A DNA stretch of 64,000 nt, taken from positions 27,857,501 through 27,921,500 of the forward strand of contig JARKIP010000023.1 in NCBI GenBank assembly GCA_029990175.1. Direction: 5' to 3'. This document shows positions 49,194 to 58,572 of the stretch, in pieces. This DNA comes from Petunia secreta. Taxonomy: Eukaryota; Streptophyta; Magnoliopsida; Solanales; Solanaceae. A model generated the notes under the pieces. That model saw only the letters and a list, made by a program, of their open reading frames with translations. It had not been told where the DNA came from and searched no databases. Every line of letters begins with the position of its first letter. The stretch's first letter is position 1. The position numbers were made by a program, and so were the translations under genes.

Positions 49194-49776
49194 GAAACAA
49201 TTGAAGAATTGCATTTGACCTATGCAAAAACTTTATCAGGTTGGTAAAGGCAGGATATGGGTTGATGGAGAGAGAGTGGCTTTACTGGGATATGGCTCAG
49301 TAGTGCAAAACAGTTTGGCTGCTGCTGCTGTTTTAGAATCCCCTGGTTTACAAGTAACAGTTGCAGATGCACGTTTCTGTAAACCACTGGACCGTGCTCT
49401 CATAAAGAGCCTCGAAAAATCACACGAGGTTCTAATCACTGTTGAAGAAGGATCTATTGGAGGTTTTGGGCCTCATGTTGCTCAGTTTATGGCCCTAGAT
49501 GGGCTTTTTGATGGCAAGTTGAGGGTATTGTATTATTATTGCGTTCTGCAGTTATGTTATTCTCTCATGTGTGAGTTATTCTAATAGCTAAATCTGAAAT
49601 CTCCTCTACTACACAATTGACTCACTTCAAACCTTTTGTAGTAGAGGCCGATAGTTCTTCCTGATCGATACATTGACCATGGATCTCTTGCTGACCAATT
49701 GGCAGAAGCTGGCCTAACACCATCTCACATTGCAGCAACAATATTTAACATACTCGGACAAACCAGGGAAACTTGA

Positions 49777-50870
49777 GAGGTCATGACACAAAAAGTAAGA
49801 ACTTTATAAGTCGTATATTGTAAAATGTCTCAATGCACAATATAGTTTTAAGATAAGTCACCAACTAGCTAAGAGCAGCTGTACGCTGATATAACCTCCA
49901 TAAACAGGTTGACACCATACTTATTTTCTAAATATGTAAAGTTCCATGTCTGATCCACAGTTCAACCCTTTCTTTTAGTCTCATATACGACTTATGATTA
50001 ACTCATATTGTTTTTGTTACGTGTAAATTTTGTAAGTTTTCTTTTAAGGTGTTAAGTGTTGCTTGAATTATAGTGGCCTGGACCAGGTAAATGAACATAA
50101 TACATTCTTTCTCTTGTAGTTTCAATTGAATTAATAGGTGTTTTTGAACCGTGGTTCATCACGTCTATGACAATGTGGTGCTATATCATAATTAGTTCTT
50201 GAATGAGCATTTGAATGTTGGTGTGAAGCCATTCTCAGAATAAAGTTTTCTATATATGTCTGAAGCCATCTTGATTCAAACATGTTCTAAAACCAATTAC
50301 AATGAACAGATGATGAGCCGCTGGAATCAAAATAATAATAACAACAATATTAGTATATCAAAACCTCCTAAAAGGAAATGTGGAGAAAGAAGAAGAAACA
50401 AAGAGGGATAGCCTAATACAATGCCTTTTCACCTTCAAAATAGTTTGTACTGACAAGAACTTGCCATGATACTGCACACAAGAGGCTATCTACATGTATG
50501 CAAAATATGGATTTGAATGTGCAGAAACAAAATAACTTTATGTAAAGTCCAAAAATGTACTTTCCTAGATATAGGAAGTTTAAGAAAATAGAAGTTTTTT
50601 CTATCTGTACCATTACTGTCCAATTAGTAAAACGTTAATTAAGCACACGTTTAATGAGGACTACGGGGTCACAAATACTACAATGAAGGCTATTAATTAG
50701 TGGTCATTTCTAAAAATAATATTACGGAGTATCTTGAGAGGTGCTTAAAAATCTTTAGAAACAGACAGAGTGGAGGGGAGGTAATGACTTTCAGCCACTA
50801 TTAGTTTGTGTGTGCTTGGTTAGGTTGACTTGTCAAGTATTACAATCTGTTTTAAAAGGATTTTTTGGGA
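49777..50870. other. Region downstream of the DXS pseudogene, no gene seen
   Basis: The first ~200 bases probably include the former DXS 3' UTR. The rest is AT-rich with no supported ORF or RNA gene. Confidence 0.4.
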
Positions 50871-50877
50871 CTCATGA

Positions 50878-51012
50878 CGGGGCTTGCTCGGGGGCAGGGC
50901 ATTTCAAAACGCCTTGAAGCTGGGCGGGGCTTGGATTCGTGACGCTTACGCCTCAAGCGCCTGGCTGTGCACCCAGAGCATGCTCAACGCTCGAGCCTCG
51001 CCCGATAGAACC
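50878..51012. repeat. GC-rich repeat fragment
   Basis: GC-rich patch in AT-rich surroundings, with GGGGCTTGCTCGGGGGCAGG, GGGCGGGGCTTGGA, CGCTTACGCCTCAAGCGCC and GAGCCTCGCCCG. Opposed GGCTTG/CAAGC-like words could form hairpins. It resembles a dispersed plant repeat, but I cannot name it. Confidence 0.4.
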
Positions 51013-51171
51013 CATACAAATCATTTGTCCAATTCCTTAATTAAGATTTCTCACACATAATTTGTCTTTAAAAATGAATCATACAAGTTATATTCATCTA
51101 TATAAACTGAGTGGAAGATACAAAATACAACATCAGAATAATTATAATTGAGAACACCATGAGGGTGAGTA

Positions 51172-51710
51172 TCAACAACAGCAACAACAACAACAACATA
51201 CCTAGTATATCCCACAAGCGGGGTTTGGGGAGGGTGGGATGTACATAGACGTTACTCCCACTAAGGTGAAGAGGCTGTTTCCGATAGACACTCGGCTAGA
51301 AATATATAAATATTTTCAAAAAAAAAAAAAGTAAAAAAGTCTAAACAACAATATAATACTAGAAAGAATGTTAACGCTAAAGCATATCCAAAATAAACAG
51401 ATAAGAACAGAAGATATAAAGGTGAAGACTAAGAAGTAAATTGTCTCTATACACATAAAACTACATCTAATAAGAGCACATACACTCGACTACTACTCAC
51501 CCTTCCACCCTAATCCTCGGCCTCCATGCACTTCTATCTAAGGTCATGTCCTCGGTGATCTGGATCTGGACCATATCCTGACGAATCACCTCGGCCCAGT
51601 TCTTCTTCGGTCGACCTCTATCTCTCTGTATACCTAGCACTTCCAACCTCTCACACCTCCTAACCGGATCATCCTCAGGCTACGGAGATCCTCCCAAATG
51701 CTCTGTCGTG
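51172..51710 (-). mobile_element. 5'-truncated RTE-type LINE, 3' end
   Basis: On the minus strand the last codons read RRCERLEVLGIQRDRGRPKK, then NWAEVIRQDM, TEDMTLDRSAWRPRI and RVEG followed by TGA at 51499-51497. This is the C-terminus of plant RTE reverse transcriptases. The 3' UTR contains the GTCTATCGGAAACAGCCTCT motif and ends in TTG repeats (about 51172-51198). The 5' side is truncated near 51690-51710. Confidence 0.85.
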
Positions 51711-52549
51711 GCTTAAGTGTCATTACAGAAATATAAAAGGTACGTTTCTTATTGAAGTAACATGTTTCTACTTTCTTCATTTCTTCACATTTTTTTCTTC
51801 CTTATGTATGAGGACTGAAGAATGGAGCTGGGAAAGGGAATATTGTTCAAGGCAAAGAACGAAGCAATGTCTTACGTGAAACATTATAATAGACGTGACA
51901 ATTATAGTTGGTCTATCGATGGAAGGTTTGCTGATATAATGTTATGCTTTTATCGTTATTGTTTATGTCAAACAAGGTCTAAGGTCTTTATCCATAAAAT
52001 CTTCTCAATATATATTCTCCAGTGTCTAATTTATTTTTCTTCCTGCTGGCGCCATGTTTTGTCATTTTGAGGAGATCAACAGACGTCTTAAGGAGTAATG
52101 ATGTTGGGCGTATATCTTATGTCTCGGCGTCGATTTCATATAGCTTTTGAGTTATTTTCAGTGTATTATGTGCCCAACAATGCGAGACTTAAAGTAAAAT
52201 GCTAACTTGAGGTGTTTGGATGTTTTATGAGAAAATTGAAGGAAATTGGAGCTTGATTCATATAAGAACAAGGAAGAAGCAACGGGTACGGCCATGGATG
52301 CTTGGAATGCTAGGTTGTATGGTCCGGGAGGAGTGCAAATATTAAAAAATTTAAGAGAAGTAGCGCATACAGCCACAGATGCTTGGCATGCTCCGGTGTA
52401 TGCGATGGTAAATAGTCTCAGAGCAGCCAGGACTAGCTAAAATGTGGGCCACTAGCATATTTCTTATTATTAAACCCTTGTAACGTTTTTCTGTGGATGA
52501 GGACGTACGTTTTGGAGGCAAGAACTATAGTAGAGGCTAGGGAACGAAG
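51711..52549. other. Unassigned region with two short ORFs
   Basis: Short plus-strand ORFs at 51822-52070 (ELGKGILFKAKNEAMSYVKH) and 52246-52440 (with EATGTAMDAWNARLYGPGG and a second TATDAWHAPVYAM). The latter has a repeated AT-T-DAW-A pattern. I do not recognise either; they may be transposon debris. Confidence 0.3.
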
Positions 52550-53370
52550 ATTCATCAATTGAGTTGTAATTCTTCTTTCCTCTTGATTGTTTCATGAATT
52601 CTAGATTATTTTGTGAGAAAGCTATCTCATCTATGAGTAGCTAAACTCTATTATTCTATGGTTATGAGTTAACCATAAAAGTTGTACTCTGAAGTTGATT
52701 GAATTCTATTAAATTTATCAGATTGAGTTGTTTATTTAATTCTGCTCTGAATTACTTGATTTCCTGGCCAGTTGTTAAGTAATAATCCATGAACCTAAGG
52801 TTGAACTCAAAAGTGGGAACCGTAGGTTGCAATAGTATTAAATAAAGCGTTCCTGAACTCGGGCATCGGGAAATGGTTTCGCGGTTAGGATAGAAATATA
52901 CCTAACAGTAACGCTTAATTAGTATACAGGAGAAGCACATGCATTCTTGGTAATTCTAATTCCATAGACATATAGGCGTTAGGTTGGCTTGAATAGGCGA
53001 GCAGGGTATCGAAAGAGCTCTGTGAGTATAATCAACCCTATGATTAGCAACTCAGATAAATAAAGTTAATTCGATTAGCGGATGACTGCAACTGGATTGG
53101 TGATCGTCTCATAATCCTGGAATATTTCCTCCACTGATATCTAAAACTCTTGAATTGTCTTGCATTCTATTTACTTCAATTACTTGTAGTTAATTAGTTA
53201 ATTAAACACGCTTCAAATCTGGTTAAACTCTATTGAACAATATTTGAATTAAGTTTGTCTAGTTAATAGTTAATCAACAGTCCTCGTGGGAACGATACTT
53301 TTCTTATCACTTTATTACTTGATCGACCGCGTATACTTGTGTGTGCGTTTGGAGCACAAGTAACATTAGT
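52550..53370 (+). mobile_element. Probable Gypsy-type LTR/leader relic
   Basis: Non-coding. GTCCTCGTGGGAACGATACT near 53280, followed by TTGATCGACCGCGTATACTT and a GTGCGTTTGGAGCACAAG segment, is wording I associate with the region next to LTRs of plant Gypsy elements. No paired LTR, TSD or coding part was found, so the boundaries are guesses. Confidence 0.35.
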
Positions 53371-54306
53371 ACAATCTTCATCACCACCTCCACTCTTCAA
53401 GTCTCGATGTCCAGTTATGATTCGATAACACACAATGAAAATTTTGTTAATGCATATTTAAGGAGGACAGTTGTACAACATTCTTATATTTGATGAGGCA
53501 ATTGTATAGCACTCTTATATTTGATGAGGGCAATTGTTGTATATGTGAAAGATGAAGCATAACTATAATATTTCATTCTCTGAAGTCTAATGTTTCTCGA
53601 GCCATACAATATTAATTTAGCCAACATTAAAGCACATCACAAACATGAGGCATATCATAAATAACGAAGAAAGGAGAAAATATTAGATAAGCTGCATATT
53701 TATATGAAGTTGTGTTTCTCACTTCTTCCTTTTTTGAGATGGTTTTTTGCGATTGAGTTTGGATGTATTATTGGTAAGCTGCATATTTATGTGAAGTAGT
53801 GTTTCTCACTTTTTCCTTTCTTAACATGGCTTTGTGATATTGAGTTTGGATGTATTATTGGTTAATGCTTCTACAACCGTAGAGGTGACCTCTAATAGGT
53901 GTATTCATTGACATGTATTTGGAGTAGCAGACGGATTGATCAAATTAAGATATTTATAATCTTTAATGAAGTTGAGAATAATTACACCTTCAAATAAGTT
54001 TGGTTTGTTTATTGGAGAATTTGTATGTACTGTGATTTATAATTATATTAAGAGTTCATGCCTCTTCTTTTACTTTTATCATTGGGCTACAAATTATTGA
54101 GTTGTAATTAGTTTCCTTGAGTTCGGCCTAACAGTTATAATTTTCTATACTTTTATGTTCTGCAGTAACTGAATGACCAATTGTCCTTTTTCTAGAAGTT
54201 GAACAGTCAGTGCTATCAAATTATCAAATAAATAGAGATACATAAATGATCAGTTGATTTGGTTTGAGTCACATGTGATAATTGTTCAAAACTTTTGGAC
54301 ATAAAT
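53371..54306. other. AT-rich spacer with a local tandem duplication, no gene seen
   Basis: No supported gene. It contains the 87-base tandem duplication listed separately and a shorter pair of TTCTTATATTTGATGAGG words near 53480-53530. Confidence 0.45.
53691..53864. repeat. 87-base tandem duplication
   Basis: GCTGCATATTTATATGAAGT starts at 53691 and GCTGCATATTTATGTGAAGT at 53778. Both copies continue through GTGTTTCTCACTT and end with TTGGATGTATTATTGG, with a few differences. Confidence 0.8.
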
Positions 54307-54767
54307 TGAAACGACCTTAGGTAGTTGTTTTGGGAGTTAGGACTCTAATTGGCGTGCCGACAGTTTTAAAATCTTCAAAATGTCTATTAGGACATGTCTG
54401 TAAAATTTGAGCTGAATCGGACTTCGTTTGGTAGGTATCGGAAGAAGGTTTCAGTTTTCGTTGTCGGTAAATCTTAAAAAAGGTTTTTCAAGCTCGATTT
54501 TCGCGAATGAGCTCCAATTCAAAATATGAAAGCATCGCTAGATTCGTATGGTCATTTGTGAAATGTGTGAACATTCAGAAGTGAATTCTGAGGTCATTTG
54601 GATGGTTTCCGCTAAAGTCTCGAAAGTTAAAGAATTTGATATTTTCCATTTAATTCGTATTTTGAGCTTCGGGAATCCAATTCGAGATCCGTCTTAGCAA
54701 GTACATCATATAAATTTTATATAACTTGTTTGAGAAATTTGAGATCATTCTGAATTTTGTAGGATTC
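54307..54767 (-). repeat. Inverted LARD-family LTR, part 1 (before the Copia-D insertion)
   Basis: It starts TGAAACGACC in plus orientation, the reverse of the family's GGTCGTTTCA end. It continues with the CCGATACC, TTTTCGAGCTCGG-like and CTAGCGGAAAC-type blocks in reverse order. It breaks at 54767 at the TSD GATTC and resumes at 60975. Confidence 0.8.
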
Positions 54768-55579
54768 TGATATTTCCCAAGATACACCACTTTACTGTTT
54801 TAATGACCAGTTCCTTAAAATGTGTTCCTTTACTATATTATATGCGGAATTAAAACTGTAAGTAAATGAACACCCAATATTAGCGTGGAAAAACCCCTTG
54901 AACTCGGGATCAAAAAACCACGACCTACTTCTCAAGTAGGATTTCAACTTCACTATGTAAAAAGACTCACTTGGTTACAAGACTACCTTCTTACTAACCT
55001 AGGACTAACTCTAATCCTTTAGTGACCTTTTTCATGATCAGTGAAACTGTGTCAAGTACACGACTTGAACCAGAAAGATATAACTCGATTATGTCTACTA
55101 CAGTTGAACTAAGACTGAACTTTTACAAGACTCAATCTAAGGAACATGTTCTAACTTAGTTCCACTGTAGCTAACTGATTACACAAATAAGACAATAACT
55201 CTTTTAAGCTTTGCTCGATTCTCTCTGTATTTGTGCGTACTTCAATGGCTGATATGCTCCACGTTTTATAGCTTCCGCAGCCAAGAAGTCTTGAGCAATT
55301 AGAACTCTAAAGCTCTCATGAGTTTGAGTCCTAATTGGATTCTTCTCTTTAAAGCATCCGGATCTTCTATTCTTTATCCTTTATTTATGCAATCTTTTCA
55401 TATCACGTTTAGACCTGCATAATTATCAAGATAATCATTAGTCTAAGGATAATTAACAATATTTCAGCTTAAACGATTTTGCATAAATTATCTATTTAGT
55501 TGCAGTGATCCAAAGGAACAGGTCCTTTGAATCCGTTCCTTAATCATCAGTCAAAACTCCAAGCTTATCCAAGCTAACA
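54768..55579 (-). repeat. Copia-D 3' LTR
   Basis: 812 bases. Its inner ~90 bases (55490-55579) match 60886-60974. Next to it the minus strand reads AAAAAGGGGGAAAA, the polypurine tract (55580-55594). Confidence 0.9.
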
Positions 55580-55594
55580 TTTTCCCCCTTTTTG
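55580..55594 (-). other. Copia-D polypurine tract
   Basis: The minus strand reads AAAAAGGGGGAAAA directly before the 3' LTR start TGTTAGC. Confidence 0.9.
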
Positions 55595-56267
55595 ATGATG
55601 AGTTCATAAGCATAGCTGCATATCCTTAATGTCCTGAAGTACAACTTAAACTCAAAAACAGTCAGTAGAGACTTACTTATCATTAAGGACCAGATTTTCA
55701 ATTAGGTATAAGTTCACGCAAAATCAGACTTACTCTTCCCCCTTTTGGCACCATTGAAAAGGTTGCATAAAAAATATAACTCAAGTGTTAGAATAATCAG
55801 CACATAGCCATTGAGGCAACTCAAAATGCAAACATAAATCAGATTAAAGCAACTGCAAAACAATGATATTAGCCATCAAAGACAAGTCATCATTAATCAA
55901 GAGGTTAAACCAGGGGATACAAGCAAGTACTACAGAATTATTCAAAGACTAGAAGAGGAAAAGACTAAGGCACTAGACTAGGCTAAATCCCACTGGACAA
56001 AAGATGGCTTATGGCTAAGGTGGTCAGGATATGGAAGGACCAGGTCCCTGAGACTTGTTAAGCAACTCAAACATCTGCTTGAGCATTCCCTCATTGGTCT
56101 CCTTTGCCCTTGTTGCCTCTGCCTTCCAGTAGTTTTTCTCCTCTTCCAACCTTGCTATTTCAGCAGCCTAGATAGCAACTTGTTGCCTCAGTGCCCTTAC
56201 CTTATTCTTCAAAGGCTGCCTCCCAACACCAGCCTGTGGAGGATCAGCCTGAACAGGAAAGTCACAG

Positions 56268-57983
56268 CTAATCAATGTAGCACAGCCAAACTTCTCCTTT
56301 TTTAGTAGCCTTTACTACCCCTTCCAAAGGAATCTTCAACTTTGCAAACACATAAGTCAAGATGAAGCTAAAAGGCAAAGAATGCTTCCTCTTCCCAGCT
56401 ATCACCCTTTTGATCAGGTGGATCATAAATCTGGGCCAGTTGATCTGCTTTTCAGTGTCTAACAGTTCCATAAGGACCAGGTCCATAAAACTGGCAATTC
56501 CTCTTTTTTCCTGCCTTGGCATCACAATCTTGTTCACAAACTCAAATAACACTTGGTGCTGTGGGTGCACCTCACTTTTCTGCACAGCTCTGGGTTTTTC
56601 TTCCCCTTCATTCTCAGCAAACTTCCTTGCAATCTCCAATCCAGTAGGCAAGTTTGTCAAGTTAGGCCATACTTTCTTGACATAACTGTCATACCCAGCA
56701 AAAGAAATTCCCAACAGCTCACCAAGTTCCCTGGTGTCAAAAGTGATCACATTATCATTCACAGAAGTGGTAATCCTGTCATCCTTGATGGAGCAGTTCT
56801 TGTAGAACTCCTGCACCATCCCCTTTGCACACCTTCCAGAGATCTGAAGGACCATGTCCCTCCAGCCTTGAGCATGCAATTTTTGCAGCAACCATAACAT
56901 TCCTTCTTCTCCCACATCAGATAGCACTCTCCCCTTCAACACTTTCCTAGTCAACATATCATCATGAACACAGTGTACAACATCTTCTCCCTCAACCTCA
57001 CTCTCACTATCATCACAAGCAAAGGACTCATTACTGTCACTATCAGCAGAACTTTCATCAACCAAAGTCCTTTTGGAGGACCTGGTCCTCTTAGCAGACT
57101 TTTCTGCAGCTTTCACAGAACTTCTGGTCACACGTCTATGTGCAAATTTTCTTTTCTTCGACTGAGGAACAACCTCCTCAGCATCTGCCATCTCATCATC
57201 TTCATCACCAACACCATCAGTTTCTATCACCTCCACTTTTTCCTCTTCAACAGGATCAACAACCTGTTTTCCTTTCCCTTTTCTGCTTATTTCTAAAGCA
57301 GCAGCTAAGTTCTCATCAGCAGCTTTAGCAGCACTTCTTGTCCTCCTAACCCCAGAGACAGGAGTTGAGACAGAAGGAACAGGTCCTTTTGCCTTGGAGG
57401 AACTTTCACCTTTCTTCTTAATTCCTGGCTTATAACTGTCCCCAATTTTCTTTAACTTAGCAGCAATTTCAGCAGTCATCTTATCATTAATAGGTCCCTT
57501 CCTAGCAAGTTTTCTTCTTAAGCTCCTAATGTTAATCAAATCAACAAGAGGCCTATCACTATCACTTATAGGATTATCAACATCTATTACATCCTCCATG
57601 GGTGCTCTAAAAGCAACCTCTGGAGACCCCGATGACCCATGCATGGGTGCTTCCAATCTTTTAACAGTTTCTCCTTCTCCCTCAGGAACAGTTCCATACC
57701 CTTCTTCATTTTCCTCCTCATCTACCACAACATTTAAGGGATAAGCAAAATTTACCTGATACTGATACAGAACCATAGCTCGTGACAAATCCTCAACCTG
57801 TTCAATAATCGATTCAGCCGTGGGAACTGGTCCTTCCCCCTGAATTTCTGGTTCAGGTACTTCTGGAATTATTTCAGGAATTTCAGGGTTTAGGTCAGTG
57901 GTATCCATGGGTGAAGGAGGGTTGAGATTTTGTGGTTGTTCAGTAGTGGGTGCAGCTGAAGAATTTTCAGGAGAAAGAGACAT
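56268..57983 (-). CDS. Intact extra ORF of Copia-D, 'putative plant transposon protein' type
   Basis: 571 codons without a stop, starting ATG at 57983 (MSLSPENSSAAPTTEQ). Residues 1-60 are Pro/Glu-rich. About 130-330 alternate acidic and basic clusters, with likely nuclear signals (QSKKRKFAHRRVTRSS, KSAKRTRSSKR). About 345-560 form a folded-looking domain: MLWLLQKLHAQGWRD, VQEFYKNCSI, DTRELGELLGISF, HQVLFEFVNKIVMPR, INWPRFMIHLIKRVI. I associate this with the Pfam family for putative plant transposon proteins (Transposase_32). No signal peptide or transmembrane segment is seen. A coiled-coil tail (about 56230-56030) continues in another frame with a stop, so the C-terminus may be clipped. Function unknown. 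Confidence 0.75.
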   Translation of the reverse strand: MSLSPENSSAAPTTEQPQNLNPPSPMDTTDLNPEIPEIIPEVPEPEIQGEGPVPTAESIIEQVEDLSRAMVLYQYQVNFAYPLNVVVDEEENEEGYGTVPEGEGETVKRLEAPMHGSSGSPEVAFRAPMEDVIDVDNPISDSDRPLVDLINIRSLRRKLARKGPINDKMTAEIAAKLKKIGDSYKPGIKKKGESSSKAKGPVPSVSTPVSGVRRTRSAAKAADENLAAALEISRKGKGKQVVDPVEEEKVEVIETDGVGDEDDEMADAEEVVPQSKKRKFAHRRVTRSSVKAAEKSAKRTRSSKRTLVDESSADSDSNESFACDDSESEVEGEDVVHCVHDDMLTRKVLKGRVLSDVGEEGMLWLLQKLHAQGWRDMVLQISGRCAKGMVQEFYKNCSIKDDRITTSVNDNVITFDTRELGELLGISFAGYDSYVKKVWPNLTNLPTGLEIARKFAENEGEEKPRAVQKSEVHPQHQVLFEFVNKIVMPRQEKRGIASFMDLVLMELLDTEKQINWPRFMIHLIKRVIAGKRKHSLPFSFILTYVFAKLKIPLEGVVKATKKGEVWLCYID

Positions 57984-58080
57984 TCTTGCAATTCGACTTA
58001 AGAGATATGTGATTATTCTTTCTGAAATTTTGAGAATTCAATTGATAAACAAAGTGAAAGAATAATGAGGAAGAATGAGT

Positions 58081-58090
58081 GTATTTATAG
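58081..58090 (-). promoter_or_regulatory. TATA box upstream of the Copia-D extra ORF
   Basis: The minus strand reads CTATAAATAC, about 100 bases upstream of the ATG at 57983. A transcription start 30 bases further would give a leader of about 65-70 bases. This fits an internal promoter; no expression evidence is available. Confidence 0.45.
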
Positions 58091-58572
58091 AGTTAATTAG
58101 GTAGTGGAGATAGGGTGTGAAACGATCACTATTACCTCAGCAAGACATGCAGCCGTTATGGACTCTTGGAGTCTCCCGGAGAAATAGAGCCGTTGGACTA
58201 TTAAGTCACCTTTTCAGAATGGGAACTGTTCCTCCGATGGGATTCTTATGCAGTTTGGATATGGTTAGGATACATAGTGGGATTTATCCTAATTGCAAGT
58301 TACCTATAGCCTTTACACTTCTAAGATAACTGAATAATAAAGAGTACATACCTGATTTTAACACGAAAAATCAGTGTCCTTCCAATTTGCAACACTTGAA
58401 ATTCTAAGAGCATAAGGGTAACATCATTCAATTTTAGCAACTCTAAACAAGAATTATGGCATAAGAGTATACACTTAAGTATTAAGCTGGACTGAATAAT
58501 TCACATTGACTTGAATAAAATTCATTTTAGGTGCAATTTTCTAGCCAATTATGAAGTAAAGCATTGATGATT

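Larger units (their letters stand above)
40441..49198 (+). mobile_element. Ty1/copia element (Copia-C) in DXS intron 8, TSD GAAAC, with an extra 3' ORF
   Basis: The element is 40446-49193, flanked by GAAAC (40441-40445 and 49194-49198). LTRs of about 904-905 bases (40446-41349 and 48289-49193) start TGTTGAGAATTGG and end ATTATAACA. A primer site follows the left LTR and a polypurine tract precedes the right one. Order: gag, a second gag-like ORF, then a deletion that removed protease, integrase and the start of RT, then RT, RNase H, an extra ORF, 3' LTR. The LTRs show roughly 15 differences in their first ~210 bases by eye, so the insertion is not recent. The extra ORF and pol resemble Copia-D. 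Confidence 0.92.
29087..49776 (+). pseudogene. DXS1: 1-deoxy-D-xylulose-5-phosphate synthase (DXS1-type) pseudogene with three retrotransposon-filled introns
   Basis: DXS joins pyruvate and glyceraldehyde-3-phosphate using thiamine diphosphate, the first step of the plastid MEP pathway. Exons: 29087-29224, 32351-32479, 32584-32747, 32846-32996, 33355-33626, 39113-39385, 39699-40006, 40133-40414, 49240-49524 and 49642-49776, about 712 codons, near full length. Present are a plastid-type leader (MALCTYAFPGILNRTVV), the ThDP motif GDGAMTAGQ...NDN, GIAEQHAV with the catalytic Glu, DRAGLVGADG and FRYPRGN. Lesions are a missing G at 32644-32647, exactly at the GGH codons of the catalytic His; an exon-6 acceptor changed to GCAAG, which shifts phase by one; QRAYDQ changed to QWTYDQ (TGG at 39992); TAG at 49642-49644 for the Trp expected there; and TGA at 49774-49776 a few codons early. 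Exon 7 has a GC donor. Introns are kept, so it is a duplicated, not a processed, copy. Confidence 0.93.
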
